Shown piece after piece: positions 27,821 to 36,189 of a DNA stretch of 64,000 nt (position 1 is its first letter; every line of letters begins with the position of its first letter). Origin of the DNA: HGM13006 sp963650135 (GTDB lineage Bacteria; Bacillota; Clostridia; Oscillospirales; Oscillospiraceae); the NCBI GenBank assembly GCA_963650135.1, contig CAVJLG010000039.1, forward strand, positions 1-64,000, given 5' to 3'. The notes under the pieces are model-generated. The model was given only the letters and a program-made list of their open reading frames with translations, made no database searches and had not been told where the DNA came from. The position numbers and the translations under genes are program-made.

Positions 27821-28564
27821 GTGAACAAATCGAATCGATCTGCGGAAGACCTGGTGGGCCGCTGGGAAGAGCGTCGGGAAATTAAAAACCTCATGGGTCG
27901 CTATGCCGTCAGCTTTCTGCTGAAAAAGGAGTCCACCATGTTTGCAGACTTCTGGAGCCGCCGGGAGGATGTCTCCATGGGGCTGAACAACGGCTGGTAC
28001 CTGGGCCCCGACGCCATTGCCGCCTGGTTTGCCGCCATTGATCGGGCCACCGCGCTGAAGGCAAAACTGCTCCAGGCGGATCTGCCGGACCAGCTGGGCG
28101 ATCAAGACCTTGCCACGCTCTACGGCATTGGCGATTTTGACGTAAAGCCTCTGGGCACCCCGGTCATCGAGCTGGCCGAGGATCTGCAAACTGCCAAGGG
28201 CATTTGGTACTCTCAGGGCACCAAGGCCGATGTCACCGTGTCCGGTCCGGTATCCTATTGGACCTTCGGCGTATTTGCAGTGGACTTCATTTATGAAGAC
28301 GGGGCGTGGAAAATCTGGCACCTACAGTATCTGGAGGACATCAAGTGCCCCTGCGGTCAAAGCTGGGCCGAACCGGAGACGCCTTTCCCTGAGTTGGAGG
28401 CCTTTGCCCCGCTGAAAGACGTTTCCTTGCCAGAGCCTACGGTAAAAACGGTATTGCGGGAATACTATTATCCCGGCCGCCCCATGGCCAAGCTGCCGCC
28501 GCTGCCGGTACCCTATGACACCTTTGGCAGCACCTTCAGCTACGGATACGAAAAGGAGGCCTGA
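27821..28564 (+). CDS. SnoaL-like (NTF2-fold) protein, module 1 subunit A
   Basis: 247 residues, GTG start at 27821 with AAAGGAG nine bases upstream. The NTF2/SnoaL-like core is recognisable: helix EERREIKNLMGRYAVSFLL, then EDVSMGL.NGWYLGPDAI, VIELAEDLQTAKGIWYSQG, and DFIYEDGAWKIWHLQYLED. This is the family of ketosteroid-isomerase-like and bile-acid-dehydratase-like (BaiE) enzymes. The position where the other subunits have His is Pro here (DVKPLGTPVIE), so it may be non-catalytic or use other residues. A C-terminal tail of about 80 residues with a VPYDTF motif lies beyond the core. Its paralogue is at 36974-37732. Two bases separate it from the next gene. Confidence 0.82.
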   Translation: MNKSNRSAEDLVGRWEERREIKNLMGRYAVSFLLKKESTMFADFWSRREDVSMGLNNGWYLGPDAIAAWFAAIDRATALKAKLLQADLPDQLGDQDLATLYGIGDFDVKPLGTPVIELAEDLQTAKGIWYSQGTKADVTVSGPVSYWTFGVFAVDFIYEDGAWKIWHLQYLEDIKCPCGQSWAEPETPFPELEAFAPLKDVSLPEPTVKTVLREYYYPGRPMAKLPPLPVPYDTFGSTFSYGYEKEA

Positions 28565-28566
28565 CT

Positions 28567-29322
28567 GTGAACACCAAAGTTTTTTCTGATGACGAGCAGA
28601 TTCGCCGTGTCTGGGACATGGAGGAAGTAAAAGATCTGATGGCCCGCCGCGCCTATCTCTATATGCAGGACATGCGCCGGGAAGAGCTGGAAACCCTGTG
28701 GGTCCGGCAGCCGGAGCATAAGGCGTCCGCTGTATTTGGCTCCAACTGGGGCTTCTATCTGGGCCTTGACAACATCTCTGCCTGGTATGTAGGCCAGCAC
28801 GGCAACCTCCGTCAGAGCCAGCTGGACGAGCTCTCCAAAAATAATCCCGAAATCAAGAACATTCCCGAGAACTTGGGACTGGGCTCCATGGTTGCAGCCC
28901 CCTTGTCCACCGCACTGGTAGAAATCGCAGGGGACGGAAAAACCGCCCAGGGCCTATGGTATTCCATCGGTCAGCGCACCGATCCCAATGGTGACGGCAC
29001 CGCCTCCGCCAGCTGGGTCTGTGGCAAAATCGGCGCGGATTTTATGAAGGAAGACGGGGTATGGAGAATTTGGCGGGTATTCGACGCCCCCGATATCATC
29101 CTGACCCCCGGCGATGCTGTGGCCAATCAGCCCGTCTTCTGGGCCGAGGGCGCAAATAAGATGGAAAACCTATTCGGCACCCCCACGCTGCCCATGACCG
29201 CCCACGATCCCACCTATAACTGGAGCGACAGCTTCCCGCCGGAGCCCAAGCCCTATTACAGCTATTCCGACTCCCACGGCTGCTGCCCCGCCGGCGTACA
29301 CAATGAATGGAGGCCCTACTGA
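28567..29322 (+). CDS. SnoaL-like (NTF2-fold) protein, module 1 subunit B
   Basis: 251 residues, GTG start at 28567, two bases after the previous stop. Core motifs: SDDEQIRRVWDMEEVKDLM, SNWGFYLGLDNISAWYV, TALVEIAGDGKTAQGLWYS, DFMKEDGVWRIWRVFDAPD. In the paralogue at 36186 a His-His pair (AHHVST) precedes the central strand; here it is Ala-Pro (AAPLST), so the candidate catalytic His is lost. The tail is Pro/Tyr-rich (NWSDSFPPEPKPYYSYSDS). Stop and next start overlap (TGATG), indicating coupled translation and probably a heteromeric complex. Confidence 0.82.
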   Translation: MNTKVFSDDEQIRRVWDMEEVKDLMARRAYLYMQDMRREELETLWVRQPEHKASAVFGSNWGFYLGLDNISAWYVGQHGNLRQSQLDELSKNNPEIKNIPENLGLGSMVAAPLSTALVEIAGDGKTAQGLWYSIGQRTDPNGDGTASASWVCGKIGADFMKEDGVWRIWRVFDAPDIILTPGDAVANQPVFWAEGANKMENLFGTPTLPMTAHDPTYNWSDSFPPEPKPYYSYSDSHGCCPAGVHNEWRPY

Positions 29323-30071
29323 TGAAAACACATCTTTCCCTGAGCCAGCGTATCCACAACGCGGTAGGCTCCCAGCAGGCCGAAAACCTCCACGCCCGCC
29401 ACAGCTATCTCCACGGCAAGTCCTTCGCCAAGGAGGAGCGGGGTCAGATTTGGTCCCGCAGCGACCAGTGCTCCTGGGCCCACGCCTTTGGACGCTGGAG
29501 AGGCTTCGAAAACGTATGGTACGGCTCTGTTACCTGCTATGACGCCGCCTGCTTTAGCCGTTTCACACAGATTTATGAGATCTATCCCCAGGTTGGCGGC
29601 ATGGACCCCCGTCCCTTGTCCGAGGTATCCTGCCATACGCTGGTTACCGATATCATTGAAGTTGCCGACGACGGTCAAACCGCCCGGGCCTATTTCCTGA
29701 CCCCCGGTCTGATTTACTCCACCCTCAACGGCAATGAGAAAAAGCGCTGCGCCTATTTGTGGGAGCGTTATGGCGCCGATTTCATCTTTGAAGACGGGGA
29801 GTGGAAATTCCTCCACGAGCAGGTCTGCCCGGATATCTTCGGCAATCTGGACGACATCAACTGGGCTCACAGTAAATATGACATGCTGAAGAATCCGCCG
29901 CCTCCACCTCCCGCCGGTGCTATGCCGCCGAAGAAGGATCAGCGGCTCCAGGATTTCGGTCCGCTGCATAAGGATTGGACCCCCATTCAGCCGGTTCAAA
30001 ACACCGTGCCCTGGCCCGTCCCCTACGTCACCCTGGACAATCTCAACACTTACACCCCGCAACCCGAATAA
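29322..30071 (+). CDS. SnoaL-like (NTF2-fold) protein, module 1 subunit C
   Basis: 249 residues from ATG 29322. Starts MKTHLSLSQRIHNAVGSQQA, then RHSYLHGKSFAKEERGQIW; retains a candidate catalytic His (SCHTLVTDIIEVADDGQ, H105) and ends its core with DFIFEDGEWKFLHEQVCPD. A Pro run (NPPPPPPAGAMPP) near residue 190 sits exactly where the paralogue at 35194 has a long Gly/Pro repeat. The conserved C-terminal tail (VQNTVPWPVPY) follows. Last gene of module 1, followed by a strong terminator. Confidence 0.82.
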   Translation: MKTHLSLSQRIHNAVGSQQAENLHARHSYLHGKSFAKEERGQIWSRSDQCSWAHAFGRWRGFENVWYGSVTCYDAACFSRFTQIYEIYPQVGGMDPRPLSEVSCHTLVTDIIEVADDGQTARAYFLTPGLIYSTLNGNEKKRCAYLWERYGADFIFEDGEWKFLHEQVCPDIFGNLDDINWAHSKYDMLKNPPPPPPAGAMPPKKDQRLQDFGPLHKDWTPIQPVQNTVPWPVPYVTLDNLNTYTPQPE

Positions 30072-30078
30072 ACACATT

Positions 30079-30123
30079 GGGCGCGCCGCAATCATGATGA
30101 ATTGCAGCGCGCCCGATTTTTGT
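30079..30123 (+). terminator. Terminator of SnoaL module 1
   Basis: GGGCGCGC-CGCAAT ... ATTGCAG-CGCGCCC followed by GATTTTTGT. Confidence 0.85.
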
Positions 30124-30549
30124 CCATAACGCTGAAACAGGGCGCCTTTGCAGGCGCCCTGTTTCGAGGAGAAAAGAGGAAGAATGAAAAAACATAGAAT
30201 CTATATGTCAGCCGTTTCCGGCTTCGTATCTTTTTGATGGCTTTATTATATTCGGACTTTTTGTACAAAGTTTGAACAATTTCTCAACAAAACGTAAAGT
30301 CCACGCAAAATTGTTCTATCGGCAGCGCCCGGCGCATATTCTATTACCCCGGGCCTGTGATTGTTTTTTCGTTTTTACAACTTGCACAAAAATTGCAGCT
30401 CCTGGCCGCCATTTTTACTAAAATTTTATGAATATGTTGCGATAATATTTAGAATGTGATACATTTATAACAAGCAAACCGCAAAAGGGTCCATTTTGTA
30501 CGTTTTGCGGCAAGGAAAGAACCATTTTATCAGGAAAAGAGGTTACATT
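30124..30549 (+). other. Non-coding stretch with perfect hairpin and 17-codon frame
   Basis: Holds a perfect 13-bp hairpin at 30134-30165 (GAAACAGGGCGCC / GGCGCCCTGTTTC) without a T-run. An 18-codon frame (30184-30237) follows a good GAGGAG site and encodes MKKHRIYMSAVSGFVSF, perhaps a gene remnant or leader peptide. From 30240 to 30549 the sequence is A/T-rich with several weak -10-like boxes; no clear promoter for the solute-binding gene was fixed. Confidence 0.5.
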
Positions 30550-32325
30550 ATGAAGAAATTGCTTGCATCCTTGCTTGCGCTTGCCATGGTGCTGGGGCTA
30601 TGTGCCTGCGGCGGCGGCAGTGCAGCATCCTCCGCAGCAGCCCCCGCTTCTGAGCCCACCGAGGCCGCATCTGCCCCCGAGCAGAAGCCCCAGGAGCCCG
30701 AAGCGCCCCAGGAAGAAGCCTCTCAGGCCGAAGAGCCCGCTTCTACTGAGGAAGAGGCCACTGCATCCGGCGGTCTTATCACCACCGACTACACCTATGA
30801 TCTGCCCCTGGTAGACGACGGCTGGTCCTTCTCCATGTGGGTCAGCTTCTCCGACAACATGTCCACCTTCATGCCCAACGGTTTTGCCGACAACAAGGCA
30901 TTCCAAAAGGCCGAAGAGCTCACCGGCGTTCATGTGGACCTGCGGGAAGTTACCACCACCGCCAACTCCGAGCAGTTCAGCATTGCCGTTGCATCCGGCG
31001 ACCTGCCCAACGTACTGACCAACGTGGGCCAGCTCTGGACCTCCAGCTTTGAGCAGGGCATCGAAGACGAAATTCTCATGGATCTCACCGAGCTCACCGA
31101 GAACTATATGCCCGCTTACAAAGAGTGCTATGACCAGCTGGACGACGACACCAAGCGTGAGCTGCACACCGACTCCGGCTATATGCCCAAGCTCATCACC
31201 ATCAACAACTATCCCGACGGCGCTACTGAGGGTGCGTTCATCCGTACCGACTATCTGGAAAAGGTCGGCATGGATATCCCCACCACCTATGACGAACTGG
31301 ACAAGGTTCTCCGTGCTTTCCAGACCGAGCTGGGCCTGGCAGAGCCTCTGATGGCTACCTCCGGCATCGTTCATACCTCCAATGCCCTGTGCTCCGGCTA
31401 TGACGTCAACGGCGGCTTCTCCACCTTCCCCATGATCTCTGAGCCCTACTATGTGGTAGACGGCCAGGTGAAGTACGGCATTGTAGAGCCCGGCTTCAAG
31501 GAGTACATGGAGATGTTCTCCACCTACTATAAGGACGGCATCATCAGCTCCGACTTTATCACCAAGAACACCAACCCCATGGAATTCACCGGTACCATTT
31601 CCTCCGGCGATGTTGGCGTATTCTTCGGCGAAACCAACATGGTTCCCAACTACATCCAGATGGGCCAGGCCACCGATCCCGACTTTGAGATCGCGCCTCT
31701 GCCTCCCATCACCAAGGAGCCCGGCCAGGCCACCCATTTTGCCACCGTTAAGAGCCCCATCTCCGGCCGTGTTGCAGCCATCTCCGTTTCCACCGCCGAC
31801 GTGGATCTGGAAAAGCTGGGCACCTATCTGGACTTCTTCTTCACCGAGCAGGGCGCGCTGCTGTCCGCCATGGGCGTTGAGGGCAACGATGACGGCTCCT
31901 ATGTTTACGATGAAAACGGTGAACTCCAGTATTCCGACTATTGGAACAACTATCAGGGCCTCACCGAAAACGAAAAGCCCACGCTGTTCATCTACTCTGT
32001 TATGCCCATGCTGAAGCCCAAGACCCCCTCCACCTACACCATGGACATTCAGTTCGACTGCGCTCCCACTTGGGATACCAATGCCGATTCCTCCTATCGG
32101 ATGCCCGACGCCATCTCTCTGACCACCGACGAGACTACCCGGTATCAGGCTATCTACTCCGACATTCAGACCACCATCGAAGAGAACCTCACCAAGTTTG
32201 CTGTTGGCGAGCGTTCCATGGACGAGTGGGATTCCTTTGTCGAGGAAATCAAGAGCATGGGCATCGACGACTGCATCGCCATTAAGCAGGCAGCCGTGGA
32301 GCGGTATTATGAAAGATCCGTATAA
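30550..32325 (+). CDS. Extracellular solute-binding lipoprotein, family 1
   Basis: 591 residues from ATG 30550 (MKKLLASLLALAMVLGLCAC, lipobox LCAC). The linker of about 60 residues is rich in Ala, Pro and Glu. The binding-protein fold follows, with SFSMWVSFSDNMSTF, SIAVASGDLPNVLTNVGQLW and IRTDYLEKVGMDIPTTYDEL. Codon use is biased as in strongly expressed genes. It lies between SnoaL module 1 and the OYE-family reductase, with its own terminator, and has no permease partner. Inferred role: capture of the pathway substrate. Confidence 0.9.
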   Translation: MKKLLASLLALAMVLGLCACGGGSAASSAAAPASEPTEAASAPEQKPQEPEAPQEEASQAEEPASTEEEATASGGLITTDYTYDLPLVDDGWSFSMWVSFSDNMSTFMPNGFADNKAFQKAEELTGVHVDLREVTTTANSEQFSIAVASGDLPNVLTNVGQLWTSSFEQGIEDEILMDLTELTENYMPAYKECYDQLDDDTKRELHTDSGYMPKLITINNYPDGATEGAFIRTDYLEKVGMDIPTTYDELDKVLRAFQTELGLAEPLMATSGIVHTSNALCSGYDVNGGFSTFPMISEPYYVVDGQVKYGIVEPGFKEYMEMFSTYYKDGIISSDFITKNTNPMEFTGTISSGDVGVFFGETNMVPNYIQMGQATDPDFEIAPLPPITKEPGQATHFATVKSPISGRVAAISVSTADVDLEKLGTYLDFFFTEQGALLSAMGVEGNDDGSYVYDENGELQYSDYWNNYQGLTENEKPTLFIYSVMPMLKPKTPSTYTMDIQFDCAPTWDTNADSSYRMPDAISLTTDETTRYQAIYSDIQTTIEENLTKFAVGERSMDEWDSFVEEIKSMGIDDCIAIKQAAVERYYERSV

Positions 32326-32339
32326 CCTGTGATGCTCCG

Positions 32340-32374
32340 GTGCCCGCTGCCCTTGTTGCGGCGGGCACTTTTTC
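32340..32374 (+). terminator. Terminator of solute-binding gene
   Basis: GTGCCCGC - loop - GCGGGCAC - TTTTTCTC. Confidence 0.8.
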
Positions 32375-32417
32375 TCTCCATAGCACACAGGCTGTAGGAG
32401 AAAAGCCAAGTGGATGA

Positions 32418-32446
32418 TTGCAAAGCCGTCCACAGTTCGATATAAT
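32418..32446 (+). promoter_or_regulatory. Promoter of OYE-family reductase
   Basis: TTGCAA, 17-bp spacer, TATAAT, 52 bases before the GTG start. Confidence 0.75.
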
Positions 32447-32497
32447 AATATCATAATTATGACCCCGGAACATTTTCCGGGAAGGAGGAAATGAAAC

Positions 32498-34648
32498 GTG
32501 AGCATTCGTTATTCTCATCTGCTCTCCCCGGTTCAGGTCGGCAACGTCCTGTTTAAGAACCGTATGGAGGCTACTGCCGCAACCCCCCATTTTGTCCAGG
32601 GTACCGAGCCCTATCCTACGGAAAAATGGATTACCATGATGGCAAACCGCGCCAAGAACGGCGCTGCCGGTGTGTACATCAACCATCTGGAGCATGGCTC
32701 TCCCGCCAAGGCCGGCATCGACTTTACCCCGGCCCACTTCTCCATTATGGACATCGACAATACCTCGACCCATAACTATCTATGTCAGATGATCGACGCC
32801 ATCCGCTACTATGGCTCCATTCCCATCACCGGCCCCAACGCCACCTTTACCCGCACCGAAGAGCAGGGTATGGGCCCCCAGGCCATGATGATGGCAGAGG
32901 GCGATAAGAAGGACGGCCCTGGCGGTCCCGGTGGTCCCGGTGGTCCCGGTGGTCCTGGCGGCCCCGGTGGCGGACCTGGCGCAGGCGGACCCGGCGGCGG
33001 TATGCCCGATATGTTCGGCGGTCCCTTTGAGGAAACCGTTCCCGCGGTAAAGAAGTCCCCCATCCAGATTCTCAACCCCGGCCCCTCCATTGCCGACACC
33101 TTTACCAAGGCGCAGATGCACGAGTACATCGACACCGCAGTGGCCAGTGCCAAAGAGCTCAAGGCCCTGGGCTTCCAGATGTTCTCCTTCCATAACGCTT
33201 ATCGCGGCGGCCCCGGCGCACAGTTCTGGAGCCCGCTGACCAACCATCGTCATGATGAATACGGCGTTGACACCGTTGAAAACCGTACCCGGTTCCTGAT
33301 CGAGTTCCTGGACGCCATGAAGCAGACCCTGGGCAAGGATTTCCCCCTGGAGGTTCTGATTTCCGGCACCGAACCCGGCGGCGCAACCATCGCCGATACC
33401 GTGGAACTGGCACGGCTGCTGGAGGGCCATTGTGACATTCTCTCCATCCGCAACGGCGTACAGGACCCCCAGCATCCCACCGGCTTTACCTCCACCCGCG
33501 CCACCCGCTGGCCCAACGAAGCCGTTACCACCGCTGTCACCCAGGATTGCCATCGCCGCGGCGCTAAGCTGCTGATCGGCGCCACTGCCGGCCTCCACGA
33601 TGCCGACCTGTGCGAATCCGTCATTGCCAACGAGCAGGCGGACCTGGTCTGCATGGCCCGGAGCTGGATTTGCGACAGCGAATACGGCAAGAAGCTCTAT
33701 GAGGGCAGAGGCGAGGACATCACCCCCTGCGTCCGCTGCAACAAGTGCCATGTGCCCAACGACACCGATAAGTTCCGCTCCTTCTGCTCCGTGAACCCGC
33801 TGATCGGCCTGGAGGACAAGATCGACCGGATGATCGCTCCCGTGGAAAAGGAAAAGAAGGTTGCCGTAGTCGGCGGCGGCCCCGCTGGTATGTATGCTGC
33901 CATGACGCTGCGAGATCGCGGTCATCAGGTCACCCTGTATGAGAAAGAAGCCAAGCTGGGCGGTCAGCTGATTCATGCAGACTTCGCATCCTTTAAGTGG
34001 CCCCTCCAGGACTTCAAGGATTTCCTGGCACGGCAGTGCTACAAGAAGGGCGTTGACATTAAGCTCAATACCGAGGCTACCAAGGAAATGCTGGCCCAGG
34101 AGCACTATGACCATGTGATCGTTGCCATTGGCCCCATGTTCACCAAGGCCAATATCCCCGGTGCCGAGTCCCCCAAGGTGCTCACCTGCATGGATGTCTT
34201 TGGTCATGAGGACGAGCTGCCCCACAACATCGTAGTCATCGGCGGCAGCGAAACCGGCGTGGAAACTGCTATGGATCTGGCCGAAAAGGGCCATAAGGTC
34301 ACCGTTCTGTGCCGTCAGAAGTCCCTGGCCTCCGATGCGCCTCATGCTCACTATGTCACCATGCTGGAGGATGCTTGGCTGAAGCTGGACAACTTCTACT
34401 GGGTCAAGGGCATCCAAAAGTATCAGTCCATCGACGATACCGGCGTCAGCTATGTGAACTTCGAGGGTAAGGAAAAGCGCATCGACTGCGACTGCGTAGT
34501 AATGTGCACCGGCGCACGGCCCAACACCGAGGGCTGCCAGGCGCTTTATGGCGCTGCTGATCGCACTGATTTCGTTGGCGACTGCTTCCGGGTGGGCAAT
34601 GTCCACTTTGCAGTGACCACCGCCTTTGGTGCAGCCAATCAGATTTAA
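32498..34648 (+). CDS. OYE-family NADH:flavin oxidoreductase with FeS and FAD domains
   Basis: 716 residues, GTG start at 32498 after GAAGGAGG. N-terminal FMN-binding TIM barrel (HLLSPVQVGNVLFKNRMEAT; FSFHNAYRGG), a 4Fe-4S Cys cluster (CVRCNKCH ... FCSVNP), an FAD Rossmann motif (VAVVGGGPAGMYAAM) and an NAD(P)H motif (IVVIGGSETGVETAM). This is the architecture of 2,4-dienoyl-CoA reductase and the bile-acid enzymes BaiCD/BaiH, which reduce C=C next to a carbonyl. Residues 140-169 are a PGG tandem repeat inserted in a barrel loop, encoded by 9-base repeats; the broken paralogue at 18643 lacks it. Substrate unknown. Confidence 0.93.
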   Translation: MSIRYSHLLSPVQVGNVLFKNRMEATAATPHFVQGTEPYPTEKWITMMANRAKNGAAGVYINHLEHGSPAKAGIDFTPAHFSIMDIDNTSTHNYLCQMIDAIRYYGSIPITGPNATFTRTEEQGMGPQAMMMAEGDKKDGPGGPGGPGGPGGPGGPGGGPGAGGPGGGMPDMFGGPFEETVPAVKKSPIQILNPGPSIADTFTKAQMHEYIDTAVASAKELKALGFQMFSFHNAYRGGPGAQFWSPLTNHRHDEYGVDTVENRTRFLIEFLDAMKQTLGKDFPLEVLISGTEPGGATIADTVELARLLEGHCDILSIRNGVQDPQHPTGFTSTRATRWPNEAVTTAVTQDCHRRGAKLLIGATAGLHDADLCESVIANEQADLVCMARSWICDSEYGKKLYEGRGEDITPCVRCNKCHVPNDTDKFRSFCSVNPLIGLEDKIDRMIAPVEKEKKVAVVGGGPAGMYAAMTLRDRGHQVTLYEKEAKLGGQLIHADFASFKWPLQDFKDFLARQCYKKGVDIKLNTEATKEMLAQEHYDHVIVAIGPMFTKANIPGAESPKVLTCMDVFGHEDELPHNIVVIGGSETGVETAMDLAEKGHKVTVLCRQKSLASDAPHAHYVTMLEDAWLKLDNFYWVKGIQKYQSIDDTGVSYVNFEGKEKRIDCDCVVMCTGARPNTEGCQALYGAADRTDFVGDCFRVGNVHFAVTTAFGAANQI

Positions 34649-34659
34649 AGGAACATGCA

Positions 34660-34697
34660 AAGAGGGGAGCGGTGGAACGCCGCTTCCCTCTTATTTA
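34660..34697 (+). terminator. Terminator of reductase gene
   Basis: AAGAGGGGAGCGG - loop - CCGCTTCCCTCTT - ATTTAT. The T-run is weak, so partial readthrough into the GNAT gene is possible. Confidence 0.6.
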
Positions 34698-34708
34698 TGA
34701 GGTGGCCT

Positions 34709-35137
34709 ATGATCCATGATATTAGGCAGAATTTTCTAACGCCCGAGGTGTACGAAATCTATTCGCTGTGTATGTACGCGCCCACTTATGAGAAATTTGC
34801 GGAAAAAGCACGCTCCTATCTGAACAATCCGGACTCCACAATCTACGGATTTTATAAAAACAGCAGCCTTCTTGGTGTCATTGTTCTGCAAACTAAAATC
34901 CAAGACACCGCAGAGATCGTGGGCATTGCGGTGGAACGTATCCACCAACACAGACACATTGGAACGGAACTAATCCAGTATGCTATGACAACCGGGCGCT
35001 ATACAAAGTTATATGCCGAAACAGATGACGATGCGGTCTTATTTTATAAGCGCTGCGGCTTTAAAACGGAAGCGTTTGAGACTGCATATGATGGGATTCC
35101 GTGTAGACGATACCGCTGTACCTATCATTCATCATAA
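34709..35137 (+). CDS. GNAT-family acetyltransferase
   Basis: 142 residues from ATG 34709. The acetyl-CoA-binding motif A region is IVGIAVERIHQHRHIGTELI and the C-terminal strand-turn is LYAETDDDAVLFYKRCGF, typical of small N-acetyltransferases. Its A/T-richer codon use than the neighbours suggests a different origin. Convergent with SnoaL module 2. Substrate unknown. Confidence 0.85.
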   Translation: MIHDIRQNFLTPEVYEIYSLCMYAPTYEKFAEKARSYLNNPDSTIYGFYKNSSLLGVIVLQTKIQDTAEIVGIAVERIHQHRHIGTELIQYAMTTGRYTKLYAETDDDAVLFYKRCGFKTEAFETAYDGIPCRRYRCTYHSS

Positions 35138-35151
35138 TCATTCTTTTGCGC

Positions 35152-35190
35152 AAAAATACCGGCCAGGAAATCCTGACCGGTATCTTTTTC
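35152..35190. terminator. Bidirectional terminator
   Basis: AAAAATACCGG ... CCGGTATCTTTTT between the convergent GNAT and SnoaL module 2 genes. Confidence 0.85.
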
Positions 35191-35193
35191 ATC

Positions 35194-36189
35194 TCAATCC
35201 ACCTTGGGCGTCTCGTAAATGCGATAGGTGTGCTCCCGATCCATGGTCTTGTAGGGCTCAGGCCACGGCACGGTGTTCTGCACATGCATAATGGGGGTAT
35301 AGTTGAAGTGGATGGGGCCGGGCACCTTGACATGCACCTCGCCCTTTGCGCCGCCTGCGGAGGTTGCACCGCGGGTTGCGCCCTTTTCCTTCACGACCAT
35401 ACCGGGCACTCCGGCATTCTCGCCCTGTCCCTGGGGAGGACCGCCGGCACCGGGGGCGCCGCCCATGCCCTGGGGAGGTCCGCCTGCACCGGGTGCGCCG
35501 CCCATGCCCTGAGGAGGTCCGCCGGCACCGGGTGCGCCGCCCATGCCCTGAGGAGGTCCGCCAGCGCCAGGTCCGGGACCGGGGCCAGGACCGCCGGGGC
35601 CGCCGCCGATGCCCATGAGCTTATTATACGCATCCATGCCGGGGTTGCAGACATCCATGGGGCCGCCCATATCCGGGCAAACCTGCTCATGGAGATACAG
35701 CCACTCGTCGGAATCCTCATCGTAAACAAAGTCAGAACCATAGCGCTCCCACAGGGTCAGGCCACGGTAATGATGGTTGGCGTTCAGTGCGAACACCAGC
35801 ACGCCGGGGGTCAGGAACGAAGCGCGGACGGTCTTGCCGTCGTCAGCAGCCTCGATGATATCCGTTGCCAGAGTGTGCATGGAAATCTCACGGATAGAGC
35901 GTGCGTCAAACCAGGAGATCTCAGGATGCTGCTTCACCAGGTTGATATAGCCCCGGAAGCCATCGGGATCATAGTTGGAAACGCTGTTGTACCAAACCTC
36001 GTCGAAGCCGCTCATAACGCCGAACAGATGGCCCCAGGACGCCTCTTCGCTGGTATCCCAGAACTCGCCCCATTCCTCTTTGCAGTAGGAGGTGGCATGG
36101 AGATAGGTGTGGCGGGCATGGAGATACTCCGCCGCCTGCATACCCTCAGCGTTATGAATGCGCTGAGAAAGCGTCAGATGTGTTTTCAT
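35194..36189 (-). CDS. SnoaL-like protein with long Gly/Pro-rich repeat, module 2 subunit C
   Basis: 331 residues. Paralogue of the 29322 protein: MKTHLTLSQRIHNAEGMQAA, RHTYLHATSYCKEEWGEFW, candidate catalytic His105 (SMHTLATDIIEAADDGK), core end EWLYLHEQVCPD. Residues 194-263 are almost entirely Gly, Pro, Ala, Gln and Met, including a 13-residue unit repeated about 3.5 times, and replace the short Pro run of the paralogue. The conserved tail VQNTVPWPEPY follows. Start overlaps the stop of subunit B (ATGA at 36186-36189). Confidence 0.83.
   Translation of the reverse strand: MKTHLTLSQRIHNAEGMQAAEYLHARHTYLHATSYCKEEWGEFWDTSEEASWGHLFGVMSGFDEVWYNSVSNYDPDGFRGYINLVKQHPEISWFDARSIREISMHTLATDIIEAADDGKTVRASFLTPGVLVFALNANHHYRGLTLWERYGSDFVYDEDSDEWLYLHEQVCPDMGGPMDVCNPGMDAYNKLMGIGGGPGGPGPGPGPGAGGPPQGMGGAPGAGGPPQGMGGAPGAGGPPQGMGGAPGAGGPPQGQGENAGVPGMVVKEKGATRGATSAGGAKGEVHVKVPGPIHFNYTPIMHVQNTVPWPEPYKTMDREHTYRIYETPKVD
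35431..35567 (-). repeat. 39-base coding minisatellite, about 3.5 copies
   Basis: Tandem units begin at 35431, 35470, 35509 and 35548 (partial) with period exactly 39 bases. Each encodes AGGPPQGMGGAPG on the minus strand. Near-identity of the later units implies recent expansion; copy number may vary between strains. Confidence 0.9.

Noticed and set aside
27821..34648. A bile-acid-inducible (bai) operon
   Set aside because: BaiE-like folds and a BaiCD/H-like reductase are present, but no CoA ligase, CoA transferase or BaiG-type transporter is seen, and the SnoaL proteins occur as triplets. Similarity is at family level only.
30598..34660. Very long open frames on the minus strand (over 600 codons each) opposite the binding-protein and reductase genes
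   Set aside because: They mirror genes with strong codon bias, have no ribosome binding sites and encode His/Gly/Val-rich sequence without recognisable folds. The same applies to long antisense frames opposite metG, prfC and the binding protein at 22484.
35431..35567. CRISPR array
   Set aside because: The 39-base repeats are contiguous with no spacers and encode a regular peptide in an intact gene.
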